From positions 1 through 41,911 of the forward strand of contig NZ_DJHF01000008.1 of NCBI RefSeq assembly GCF_002433005.1: a DNA stretch of 41,911 nucleotides. Direction: 5' to 3'. Below, piece after piece: positions 15,732-23,833 of the stretch. The position numbers were made by a program, and so were the translations under genes. Positions within the stretch are counted from its first letter, which is position 1, and each line of letters begins with the position of its first letter. The stretch comes from Acetomicrobium sp. UBA5826 (GTDB lineage: Bacteria; Synergistota; Synergistia; Synergistales; Acetomicrobiaceae). The notes under the pieces are model-generated. The model did not search any database and was not told the DNA's origin. It saw nothing but the letters and a program-made list of their open reading frames with translations.

Positions 15732-15765
15732 AAATTAGGGGGAGTATTGTCTCCCCCTAATTTTT
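15732..15765 (+). terminator. Hairpin with T-run between livJ and livH
   Basis: A perfect 13-bp stem pairs 15732-15744 with 15751-15763 (core TTAGGGGGAG / CTCCCCCTAA), has a TATTGT loop and ends in TTTTT at 15761-15765. It has the form of an intrinsic terminator. Since livH directly follows and I see no promoter between them, it probably acts as a partial terminator or 3'-end stabiliser. Either would make livJ mRNA more abundant than livHMGF. Confidence 0.85.
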
Positions 15766-15790
15766 AAGACCGTCAAAGAGGGGGAATGAC

Positions 15791-16684
15791 ATGTCTTATC
15801 AAATGTTTATCCAACACTTTTTGAACGCCGTTACCCTTGGAAGTCTTTATGCCTTGATAGCAATCGGTTATTCGATGGTTTATGGCATTTTGAGGCTGAT
15901 AAACTTCGCCCATGGAGAGATATTCATGCTGGGGGCCTATTTCGTTTTTTGGGGGACTACCCTTCTGCACCTCCCCTGGTTGGTGGCTGTCCCTACTGCA
16001 ATTGCGGTTACAGCCCTCTGCGGTGTTTTGGTAGACAGGTGCGCCTACAGACCCTTAAGGGATGCACCTAGAATTTCTGCTTTGATCAGTGCTATCGGAG
16101 TTTCCTTCTTCTTGCAAAACTTCGCAATAGTGGTCTTTTCTGCCATACCCAGACCCGTCTATCGGCCGGGATGGCTGGTAACGCCAATATTGATACAGGG
16201 AGTGCATTTTTTACCCCTCACCATGGTGGTTCCCTTTATATCCTTTGTTTTAATGTTGGTGGTGCTTTATATCGTGTACAAAACTAAGCCGGGGTTAGCG
16301 ATGCGCGCCATATCCAAAGATATCGAAACGAGTCGTTTGATGGGCGTCTCAGTGGACCAGATAGTAGCCATCACCTTTATGATCGGTTCGGCTTTGGCGG
16401 CAGCATCGGGCATTATGTGGTCTTTGAGGTATCCTCAGGTGCATCCGATGATGGGCATGATCCCCGGCTTTAAGGCCTTTATAGCGGCTGTGGTTGGAGG
16501 CATCGGCTCCATACAGGGGGCTGTCATCGGAGGCATGTTGCTTGGATTTATAGAGATAATGATAGTTGCCTTTTTCCCCAACCTATCGGGTTTTAAAGAT
16601 GCTTTTGCTTTCGTGTTGCTCATATTTCTCTTGCTCCTGAGGCCTACGGGCATCATGGGTGAACGACTGGAGGAAAAGGTATGA
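15791..16684 (+). CDS. livH: Branched-chain amino acid ABC transporter permease LivH
   Basis: One of the two inner-membrane permeases of the transporter. The 297-residue protein is very hydrophobic with about eight membrane segments. It opens with the family pattern NAVTLGSLYALIAIGYSMVY and GILRLINFAHGEIFMLGAY. The cytoplasmic ABC-contact loop is near ISKDIETSRLMGV. The ATG at 15791 follows a GGGG-rich ribosome binding site at about 15781-15784. The stop overlaps the livM start (ATGA), so the two permeases are translationally coupled. Confidence 0.96.
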   Translation: MSYQMFIQHFLNAVTLGSLYALIAIGYSMVYGILRLINFAHGEIFMLGAYFVFWGTTLLHLPWLVAVPTAIAVTALCGVLVDRCAYRPLRDAPRISALISAIGVSFFLQNFAIVVFSAIPRPVYRPGWLVTPILIQGVHFLPLTMVVPFISFVLMLVVLYIVYKTKPGLAMRAISKDIETSRLMGVSVDQIVAITFMIGSALAAASGIMWSLRYPQVHPMMGMIPGFKAFIAAVVGGIGSIQGAVIGGMLLGFIEIMIVAFFPNLSGFKDAFAFVLLIFLLLLRPTGIMGERLEEKV

Positions 16685-17727
16685 TGTCTTCCAGGAGAAA
16701 CTTAATTTTAAATATTTTGGCGGTCCTCTGTTTCGGCATGTTTTTGTGGTGGGCGGAAGGCCACCTCAGCGGCTATCAAATTCAAATCATAAACTTGATA
16801 GCCATAAATACCATCTTGGCGTTGGGCCTTAATTTGATCTATGGTTTTGGCGGTATGTTTTCCTTGGGACACGCGGGGTTCATGGCCATTGGCGCTTATA
16901 CCTGTGCACTTTTAATATTGCCTCCCTTGCAGAAGGAAATGATTTTCATACTTCAGCCTCTGAGATGGCCCTTTTCGGTGCTTCACGCTCCCTTTTTGGT
17001 TGCCGTCGTGTTGGGTGGAGTGATGGCCGCAGTCTTTGGAATATTGGTGGGAATTCCCATTTTAAGGCTCGGCGGAGATTATCTTGGCATAGCGACTTTA
17101 GGTTTTGCCGAGATAGTAAGGGTTGTTGCCAACAACATTCCGAGCATTACCAACGGAGCTCTTGGATTGAAGGGAATTCCTCCCTATGCCAATATATGGT
17201 GGAATTACGGTTTCCTCTTAGTAGTATTATACTCTATGGTTAGGTTGGTCAACAGTAATTACGGCAATGTCTTAAAGGCCATAAGGGACGACGAGATGGC
17301 AGCGAAGGCCATGGGAATTGACGTATTCAGATACAAGATTCAGGCCTTTGCAATGGGTACTTTTCTTGCCGGCATAGGAGGGGCTTTGCAGGCCAGCTTC
17401 ATCACGACCATTGATCCCAGGATGTACATGTTTACGATGACCTTTAACGTTCTAATGATGGTTGTGGCCGGCGGTCTCGGTTCAATAACGGGAACATGCA
17501 TAGCAAGCGCAATAATAACCATATTGTTGGAGTGGTTGAGGATAGTAGAAAGCCCCATGGACTTTGGGCCCATACATATACCGGGAATTCCGGGCATGAG
17601 GATGGTCATCTTTTCCTTGGCGCTTATATTCATAATACTCTTCAGGCGAGAAGGCATAATGGGCATGAAAGAGTTAACTTGGGATGCGATATTTGGTCGT
17701 ATGGGGAGGGCAGGAAAAGATGAATGA
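16681..17727 (+). CDS. livM: Branched-chain amino acid ABC transporter permease LivM
   Basis: The second permease of the transporter, 348 residues with about nine membrane segments. Family marks are INLIAINTILALGLNLIYGF and GGMFSLGHAGFMAIGAYT near the N-terminus. The contact loop AIRDDEMAAKAMGID lies near residue 200. The ATG at 16681 overlaps the livH stop, and the end overlaps livG by 8 bp, so the whole permease-ATPase set is tightly coupled. Confidence 0.96.
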   Translation: MMSSRRNLILNILAVLCFGMFLWWAEGHLSGYQIQIINLIAINTILALGLNLIYGFGGMFSLGHAGFMAIGAYTCALLILPPLQKEMIFILQPLRWPFSVLHAPFLVAVVLGGVMAAVFGILVGIPILRLGGDYLGIATLGFAEIVRVVANNIPSITNGALGLKGIPPYANIWWNYGFLLVVLYSMVRLVNSNYGNVLKAIRDDEMAAKAMGIDVFRYKIQAFAMGTFLAGIGGALQASFITTIDPRMYMFTMTFNVLMMVVAGGLGSITGTCIASAIITILLEWLRIVESPMDFGPIHIPGIPGMRMVIFSLALIFIILFRREGIMGMKELTWDAIFGRMGRAGKDE

Positions 17728-18508
17728 TTATATTATGAGGCTGGAAGGCATGACTATGCGATTTGGCGGCTTAACGGCCGTTAAAGACATATCACTAAAT
17801 GTGCCTAAAGGCTCCATCGTAGGCCTTATAGGACCTAATGGGGCTGGAAAGACTACAGTATTTAACGTAATAACGGGATTTTACAAGCCCACGTCGGGAA
17901 AGGTCTTTTTCAAGGACAAGAACATCTCGGGGAAACAACCCCATGAAGTGTGTTCTCTCGGCATTGCGAGAACTTTTCAAAACATTAGGTTATTTGGAAA
18001 TGAGACGGTGCTGCAAAACGTGATGATAGCATGTAATGTTAGACTGCCTATAAGGTGGTGGGAACCTCCTTTGCTCTTGCCCTCGGTTTTTAAGAAGGAG
18101 CGCACCATCAAGGATAAGGCCATGGATTTATTGTGCAAGGTTGGGCTTGAGGATTTGGCCGACGAAGCGGCAACCTCTCTTCCTTACGGTCAGCAGAGAC
18201 GATTGGAGATAGCTCGCGCTCTTGCTACGGATCCCGAGCTGCTCCTTCTTGACGAACCGGCTGCCGGCATGAATCCTAGAGAAACGCATGCATTGATGGA
18301 GTTCATCAAAAATATCAGAGATCTCTTCGGCTTGACCATCATGTTGATAGAACATGATATGCGCGTCGTTATGGGCATTTGTGAGCATATATGGGTTTTG
18401 GACTATGGCGTTCTTATAGCGGAAGGCCCTCCCTCTTTCATCCAATCCGACAAAAAGGTCATTGAAGCTTACCTTGGAGAGGAGTATGCTCGTTATGTTA
18501 ACGGTTAA
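17720..18508 (+). CDS. livG: Branched-chain amino acid ABC transporter ATP-binding protein LivG
   Basis: One of two cytoplasmic ATPases that power the transporter. The 262-residue protein has Walker A GPNGAGKTT, the signature LPYGQQRRLEIARA and Walker B LLLLDEPAAGM. The stretch GIARTFQNIRLF is typical of LivG. I chose ATG at 17720, which overlaps the livM stop; the upstream frame from 17684 lies within livM. ATG at 17735 is possible but would clip the N-terminus. It overlaps livF by 14 bp. Confidence 0.96.
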   Translation: MNDYIMRLEGMTMRFGGLTAVKDISLNVPKGSIVGLIGPNGAGKTTVFNVITGFYKPTSGKVFFKDKNISGKQPHEVCSLGIARTFQNIRLFGNETVLQNVMIACNVRLPIRWWEPPLLLPSVFKKERTIKDKAMDLLCKVGLEDLADEAATSLPYGQQRRLEIARALATDPELLLLDEPAAGMNPRETHALMEFIKNIRDLFGLTIMLIEHDMRVVMGICEHIWVLDYGVLIAEGPPSFIQSDKKVIEAYLGEEYARYVNG

Positions 18509-19199
18509 GGACCTTCACGTTTACTACGGAGGAATTCATGCCATAAAGGGCATTTCCATCGAGGTCCCGCAGGGAGTTATCATTACCTTGATTGGAGCTA
18601 ACGGAGCTGGTAAAAGCAGCACTTTGAGATCTATAGCGGGATTGGTAAGGCAAAAGAACGGGATAATATCTTATAATGACGAGGATATCTCGAGATTATC
18701 TCCTGAAAAAATAGTGGAAAAGGGCATCGTTTTGGTTCCCGAGGGCAGAAAGATCTTTCCGAACCTGACTGTTATGGAAAATTTGATGCTGGGAGCTTAC
18801 TTGAGAAAGGATGAAGAGGGAATAAAAAGGGATCTAGAGTGGGTATTTGAACTTTTCCCGAGGCTTAAAGAGAGGACTTGGCAAAAGGGAGGGACTCTAT
18901 CAGGAGGGGAACAGCAGATGCTTGCCCTCGGCAGGGCGCTCATGGGCAATCCGCAACTTGTCATGATGGATGAACCCTCCTTGGGACTTGCGCCCATCTT
19001 GGTGAAGGAAGTGTTTGATATAATAAAAGAGATCAATGCTCAGGGCAAGACCATACTTCTCGTCGAGCAAAACGCCTTTGCCGCGTTAAATATAGCTCAT
19101 TACGCTTACGTCTTGGAAGTAGGCCAAATAGTTCTCCAAGGTCCAGGCGAGGAGTTGATAAAAAATCCACAAGTGAGGGAGGCATATTTAGGTGTCTGA
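18495..19199 (+). CDS. livF: Branched-chain amino acid ABC transporter ATP-binding protein LivF
   Basis: The second ATPase of the transporter, 234 residues, the usual LivF size. It shows Walker A GANGAGKSS, the signature LSGGEQQMLALGRAL, Walker B LVMMDEPSLGL and the LivF-type ending QVREAYLGV. I chose ATG at 18495 because MLTVKDLHVYYGG matches normal LivF N-termini. ATG at 18486 lies six bases after GGAG and may be used instead, adding three residues. It ends 43 bp before pgsA. Confidence 0.95.
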   Translation: MLTVKDLHVYYGGIHAIKGISIEVPQGVIITLIGANGAGKSSTLRSIAGLVRQKNGIISYNDEDISRLSPEKIVEKGIVLVPEGRKIFPNLTVMENLMLGAYLRKDEEGIKRDLEWVFELFPRLKERTWQKGGTLSGGEQQMLALGRALMGNPQLVMMDEPSLGLAPILVKEVFDIIKEINAQGKTILLVEQNAFAALNIAHYAYVLEVGQIVLQGPGEELIKNPQVREAYLGV

Positions 19200-19242
19200 A
19201 GGGCCTGTTCGAGGTGGCAACTTAAAGGGAGGCGTTACCAAG

Positions 19243-19764
19243 ATGGGCAGCATAAATCTTCCGAATGCGTTAAGTCTTTCGAGGGTCTTTTTGGTTCCCT
19301 TGATGCTGGTATTCTTGAGTCTGGGGATCAAGTACGGCGATATATTGGCCGGCGTGGTATTCATGGTGGCCGCCTTCACCGACATGGCCGATGGATATAT
19401 CGCCAGAAAGCATGGCATGGTCACGAATTTGGGCAAGTTTATAGACCCTCTGGCGGATAAAATTTTGGTGATGGCAGCGTTAGTTGCCTTAGTGGAGCTT
19501 CAAAGGCTGCCGGCATGGATAGTGGTGGTCATCCTGTCCAGGGAGTTCATAGTTACGGGATTAAGGATGGTCGCCGCGGCTGACGGCGAAGTCATTGCTG
19601 CTTCTAAGGGCGGCAAAGCCAAGACTGTGAGTCAGATCATAGCAATATTTATGATCATGTTCGGTTTGCCAGGCGGCATGGTCATGATGTGGGTAGCGAT
19701 GATACTGACGATCTGGTCAGGGATGGATTACTTAATTAAAGGCAGGGAATTTCTTTTTAAGTGA
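19243..19764 (+). CDS. pgsA: CDP-diacylglycerol-glycerol-3-phosphate 3-phosphatidyltransferase
   Basis: PgsA makes phosphatidylglycerol phosphate, the committed step to phosphatidylglycerol and cardiolipin, in the inner membrane. The 173-residue protein has the CDP-alcohol phosphatidyltransferase motif DGx2AR-x8-Gx3Dx3D complete at about residues 48-70 (DGYIAR, then GKFIDPLAD). It also has several membrane segments and the N-terminal NLPNALSLSRV. The ATG at 19243 follows AAGGGAGG with a 10-base gap. The frame is open upstream to 19192, but that part overlaps livF and looks non-coding. It follows livF closely and is likely co-transcribed, although the functions are unrelated. Confidence 0.93.
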   Translation: MGSINLPNALSLSRVFLVPLMLVFLSLGIKYGDILAGVVFMVAAFTDMADGYIARKHGMVTNLGKFIDPLADKILVMAALVALVELQRLPAWIVVVILSREFIVTGLRMVAAADGEVIAASKGGKAKTVSQIIAIFMIMFGLPGGMVMMWVAMILTIWSGMDYLIKGREFLFK

Positions 19765-19791
19765 TGCAAAAGTTAAGGAGGATATGTTTTG

Positions 19792-21003
19792 ATGAAAGAC
19801 CTCTTTGATGTTTTGGATTCTATGGAGGAGGATATGACTCGCCTCCTCTGCGATTTGGTGTCTATACCCGCCGTTTCTCCGGAGAGCGGAGGTAAAGGCG
19901 AGGCCGAGAAGGCAGCCTTTTTAAGCCAGTATATAAGAAAAATTGGATTGGGTTCTCCCGAACGTTTTGACGCGAGTGATCCCGATGCGGAGGGAGGATT
20001 AAGGCCAAATATAGTCGTCAGAATCCCAGGAACATCGAAAGAGCGCCTATGGATAGTTGCCCATATGGACGTAGTTCCCGAAGGAGACCGGTCTCTATGG
20101 GATACCGATCCCTTTGTTCCCGTCGTTAAAGACGGCAAAGTCTATGGTAGAGGGGCCAATGACAATGGTCAAGAGATCGTCGCTTCCCTCTTTGCGGCAT
20201 ATGCTCTAAAGAAATTGGGTTTAAAGCCTGCAAGAGAAGTGTGTCTCTGTTATGTGGCCGATGAGGAGTTGGGAAGTAAGCACGGCATACAATACTTGCT
20301 CAATAATGACCTCTTTTTGCCCGAGGATATGGTAGTCGTACCCGATGGGGGAACTGAACGTGGAGATTTCATAGAAGTAGCCGAGAAGTCGATACTGTGG
20401 TTCGAGGTTAAGGTCCTGGGCAAACAAGTTCATGCAAGCAAACCCCATGAGGGATTGAACGCTTGCAGGATAGCCAATGAGCTGGCTGTGGAGTTGGATA
20501 GAGCTTTGCATTCTGCTTTCCCGGAACAGAATGACATTTTCGCCCCCCCAATTTCTACCTTCGAACCTACGAAAAGGGATGTAAATGTAGCTAACGTCAA
20601 TACCGTGCCCGGAAGGGAAACCTTTGCCTTCGATTGCAGGATCTTGCCTGACACTTCTTTGGACGATGTATTGAAGGTCATAGATGAGGTATGCAGGCGA
20701 AAATCCGGCGTAAGCGGAGCTGTAATAGAATATCGAATTCTCCAAAGAAACGATGCCGCCCCTCCGACGGATGCCGAAGCTCCCGTGGTGCAGCTGTTGA
20801 AAAGAGCTGTCAACGATGTTTTGGGGGTAGATCCTGTCGTTGGAGGAATAGGAGGCGGTACCTGCGCAGCCTTTTTCAGGTCTCAGGGTATTCCTGCAGC
20901 CGTATGGGCCCAAGAGGTCGATACAGCCCATATGCCAAACGAATATGCTGTAATAGAACACATGACAAACGAAGCGAAGGTCTTCGCTCATCTGATGCTT
21001 TAA
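19792..21003 (+). CDS. M20 family metallo-hydrolase (peptidase/deacylase)
   Basis: This is a di-zinc amidohydrolase of the M20 family (DapE, ArgE, PepV and related). The 403-residue protein has the metal-site motifs AHMDVVPEGD near 92, GRGANDNGQ near 119, ADEELGS near 155 and HMPNEY near the C-terminus. A lid/dimerisation domain is inserted at about 200-310. Within M20 the substrate cannot be fixed from sequence; an N-acyl amino acid or short peptide is likely. The ATG at 19792 follows AAGGAGG; a TTG directly before it is possible. It follows the liv genes and pgsA by short gaps, so it may work on imported peptides or amino acid derivatives. Confidence 0.87.
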   Translation: MKDLFDVLDSMEEDMTRLLCDLVSIPAVSPESGGKGEAEKAAFLSQYIRKIGLGSPERFDASDPDAEGGLRPNIVVRIPGTSKERLWIVAHMDVVPEGDRSLWDTDPFVPVVKDGKVYGRGANDNGQEIVASLFAAYALKKLGLKPAREVCLCYVADEELGSKHGIQYLLNNDLFLPEDMVVVPDGGTERGDFIEVAEKSILWFEVKVLGKQVHASKPHEGLNACRIANELAVELDRALHSAFPEQNDIFAPPISTFEPTKRDVNVANVNTVPGRETFAFDCRILPDTSLDDVLKVIDEVCRRKSGVSGAVIEYRILQRNDAAPPTDAEAPVVQLLKRAVNDVLGVDPVVGGIGGGTCAAFFRSQGIPAAVWAQEVDTAHMPNEYAVIEHMTNEAKVFAHLML

Positions 21004-21012
21004 GCTCTTTGA

Positions 21013-21090
21013 TCGGCCCGTTGCCGGCCGAATATAAGCCTTATCAGTATGCAGGGGATTTTGCTGCTTAAGTCGAAAGGCGGATCCCCT
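21013..21090 (+). other. Two hairpins in the gap before secA
   Basis: TCGGCC (21013-21018) pairs with GGCCGA (21026-21031), and AGGGGAT (21053-21059) pairs with ATCCCCT (21084-21090). The second is followed by TTATTTGCGTTTCTG, a loose T-rich stretch. Together they could end the transcript from the M20 gene or form a secA leader, but neither looks like a strong terminator. A weak promoter may lie at 21094-21124 (TTGCGT, TATTAT, 19-bp spacer). Confidence 0.35.
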
Positions 21091-21160
21091 TATTTGCGTT
21101 TCTGGGTTATAAAAGTGATATTATTCTACGAATTTCAGGTTCTTTATGAGGTGAATAGGT

Positions 21161-23830
21161 ATGTTAAACGGTTTAAAAAAGATTTTGGGATTGGACGCCA
21201 ACGACAGGGCGTTGAAAAGATATTCCCAAACAGTAAATGAGATAAATGCTCTTGAAGAAGAAATTGCTGTTTTAAGCGACGATGACCTCGCGAGGGAAAT
21301 TGCGGAGATGCGCCGAAGGGTTGTCGAGGAAGGGCAACCTCTCGACGAAGTTATGTGCCGAGTATTTGCAATAGTCAGAGAAGCTGCGAAGAGGACTTTA
21401 GGGATGAGGCATTTCGACATGCAGGTCATGGGAGCGATTGCCTTGCACGAGGGAAAGATAGCGGAGATGAAGACGGGCGAAGGAAAGACGTTGGTTGCCA
21501 CAATGCCCGTCGTATTGAACGCTTTGAAGGGCAAAGGCGTTCATGTCGTGACGGTAAACGATTACTTGGCTAAACGTGATGCCGAGTGGATGGGCAAAGT
21601 ATATCGCTTCCTCGGGTTGTCTGCCGGGGTAATTTACCCCTTTATGAGCATTGAAGAAAGAAGAGAAGCCTACGAAGCGGATATCACTTACGGTACCAAC
21701 AGCGAATTCGGCTTCGATTATTTGAGGGACAACATGGCAATATTGCCCTCGCAGCTGGTGCAAAGAGGGCACCACTATGCAATAGTGGACGAGGTCGATT
21801 CCATTTTGATAGATGAGGCCAGAACTCCTCTTATAATATCAGGCCCATCAGAGGAGTCTGTTGAACCCTATAAAGTTGCCGACAAGATAGCGAAGTCCTT
21901 GACCGTTAACGAGGATTTCGAGATAGATGAAAAGGAAAAGAATGTGGCTTTGACCGAGGTGGGAATTAAGCGATGCGAAAAAATTCTGGGCATCGAAGAT
22001 ATATATGCTGAGGTGGAAACCTCGGAGTTGCTTCATAAGATTGTGCAGGCCCTTAAGGCCAGATATCTTTTTAAGCGCGACGTCCATTACGTCATAAAGG
22101 ACGGAGAAGTTGTGATCGTCGACGAGTTCACGGGGAGGTTGATGTACGGGCGGCGCTATTCCGATGGCCTGCATCAAGCAATCGAAGCCAAGGAGGGCGT
22201 CCGAATAGGAAGGGAAAATCAAACCCTTGCGACCATTACACTGCAAAACTACTTCAGGATGTATGAAAAATTGGCCGGCATGACAGGGACCGCCGCCACC
22301 GAGGCCGAGGAGTTCAATGAGATTTATGGCCTGGAAGTCGTCGTAATCCCAACCCATAAGCCGATGATCCGCCGCGATTTCCCCGATATCATTTACAGAA
22401 GCAAACGGGAAAAATTTGCAGCTGTCGCTGATGAGATCAAAGAATGCTACGAAAAGCGACAGCCCGTGTTGATCGGCACGACATCGATAGAGAATTCAGA
22501 AAAACTAAGCAAATTGCTTTCCGCACGCCACGTCCCTCATCAGGTCTTGAACGCAAAATATCATGAAAAGGAAGCAAAGATCATTGCCCAAGCCGGCCGT
22601 GTGGGTGCTGTCACGGTTGCCACAAATATGGCCGGAAGGGGGACGGATATCCTTCTCGGCGGCAATCCAGAATTTCTCGCTCTGGAAGAGGCGGAAAAGA
22701 GGGGCGTAGATGTGGAAGGTGACAGGAAAGCCTATGAGGCCATATTAGAAGAATATAAAAGTCTATGCGACGAGGAGCATAAAAAAGTTGTATCCCTGGG
22801 AGGACTGCACGTCATTGGTACTGAACGGCACGAATCCAGAAGGATAGATAATCAGTTGAGAGGGCGAAGCGGCCGCCAAGGCGACCCGGGATCGTCGAGG
22901 TTTTATCTTTCCCTGGAGGATGATTTGCTTCGTCTCTTTGGATCGGACAGGATACAGGGCATAATGGAAAAGCTGGGCATGCAGGAAGGCGAGGCCATCG
23001 ATCATCCTCTTTTGAGCAGGGCCATAGAATCGGCCCAGAAAAAGGTCGAACAATATCACTTCGACATCAGAAAACAATTATTACAATATGATAGCGTTAT
23101 GAATCAACAAAGAATAGCCATATACGACGAGAGGAGACGAATTCTCTTCGCTGACGATTTGATCGAACATACGTGGCAAATAATAACGGATACTTTAGAC
23201 GAAATACTCGAGTCATATTACCCTGAAGGACAGGAAGCAGATCAGAGAGGAGCCGTTTTAAAGGTTAAAGCCCTTTTCAACGGGAGAGTTGCTGAATGCC
23301 TGACTGGCGTGGACGATCGCTCCCTTTTGCCCGAGGCCAGGGAAAAGATGGTTTCCCTTTTAAGAGACGAGTTCGAGGCAAAACTTGAGGAGCTGGGAAG
23401 GGAGACGGCCAATACGATATTTAAGATGATCCTGCTGCACGTTGTCGACTCCCACTGGAAAGAACATCTGCTGGCAATGGACGATCTGAGGCGCGGTATA
23501 GGGCTTCGTGCCTTAGGTCAAAAGGATCCGTTGTTAGAATATCAGTTCGAATCATACAACTTATTTCAGCAGATGCTCGGCAGCATTCGCGAGGGTGTTG
23601 CCCGTTTGGCTCTAAAGGTTTCGGTGGCACGTGAGGGGAAGACTCCTCAGCCTCAAAGTAGAAGAGAAATCAGGGATCTCGCTTTGGTAGGGTCTGCCAG
23701 CAAAGCAAGCAGCGAAAGAAACTTTGAACCTACGCAAGGTCCAAGGCGAACCCAAAAAGTGGGGCGAAACGACCCCTGCCCCTGCGGTAGTGGCAAGAAG
23801 TACAAATACTGTTGCGGAAGGAATGCATAG
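21161..23830 (+). CDS. secA: Protein translocase ATPase SecA
   Basis: SecA is the ATPase that drives preproteins through SecYEG. The 889-residue protein is complete. It has Walker A MKTGEGKT (Lys109), DEVDSILIDEARTP, TNMAGRGTDI and GLHVIGTERHESRRIDNQLRGRSGR (quoted in parts: GLHVIGTERHE and DNQLRGRSGRQG). The C-terminal SEC-C zinc site is CPCGSGKKYKYCCG. The ATG at 21161 follows GAGGTG at 21148-21153. It ends three bases before the next gene, which encodes an exported protein. No SecM-like arrest peptide is evident upstream. Confidence 0.98.
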   Translation: MLNGLKKILGLDANDRALKRYSQTVNEINALEEEIAVLSDDDLAREIAEMRRRVVEEGQPLDEVMCRVFAIVREAAKRTLGMRHFDMQVMGAIALHEGKIAEMKTGEGKTLVATMPVVLNALKGKGVHVVTVNDYLAKRDAEWMGKVYRFLGLSAGVIYPFMSIEERREAYEADITYGTNSEFGFDYLRDNMAILPSQLVQRGHHYAIVDEVDSILIDEARTPLIISGPSEESVEPYKVADKIAKSLTVNEDFEIDEKEKNVALTEVGIKRCEKILGIEDIYAEVETSELLHKIVQALKARYLFKRDVHYVIKDGEVVIVDEFTGRLMYGRRYSDGLHQAIEAKEGVRIGRENQTLATITLQNYFRMYEKLAGMTGTAATEAEEFNEIYGLEVVVIPTHKPMIRRDFPDIIYRSKREKFAAVADEIKECYEKRQPVLIGTTSIENSEKLSKLLSARHVPHQVLNAKYHEKEAKIIAQAGRVGAVTVATNMAGRGTDILLGGNPEFLALEEAEKRGVDVEGDRKAYEAILEEYKSLCDEEHKKVVSLGGLHVIGTERHESRRIDNQLRGRSGRQGDPGSSRFYLSLEDDLLRLFGSDRIQGIMEKLGMQEGEAIDHPLLSRAIESAQKKVEQYHFDIRKQLLQYDSVMNQQRIAIYDERRRILFADDLIEHTWQIITDTLDEILESYYPEGQEADQRGAVLKVKALFNGRVAECLTGVDDRSLLPEAREKMVSLLRDEFEAKLEELGRETANTIFKMILLHVVDSHWKEHLLAMDDLRRGIGLRALGQKDPLLEYQFESYNLFQQMLGSIREGVARLALKVSVAREGKTPQPQSRREIRDLALVGSASKASSERNFEPTQGPRRTQKVGRNDPCPCGSGKKYKYCCGRNA

Positions 23831-23833
23831 TTC

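Noticed and set aside
20221..20991. 256-codon open frame on the - strand
   Set aside because: It lies wholly opposite the M20 hydrolase gene, which has complete family motifs; the reverse frame has no recognisable domain.
21049..21240. 63-codon frame upstream of and overlapping secA, considered as a SecM-like arrest peptide
   Set aside because: It has no ribosome binding site, no signal sequence and no recognisable arrest motif, and it runs 80 bp into secA in another frame.
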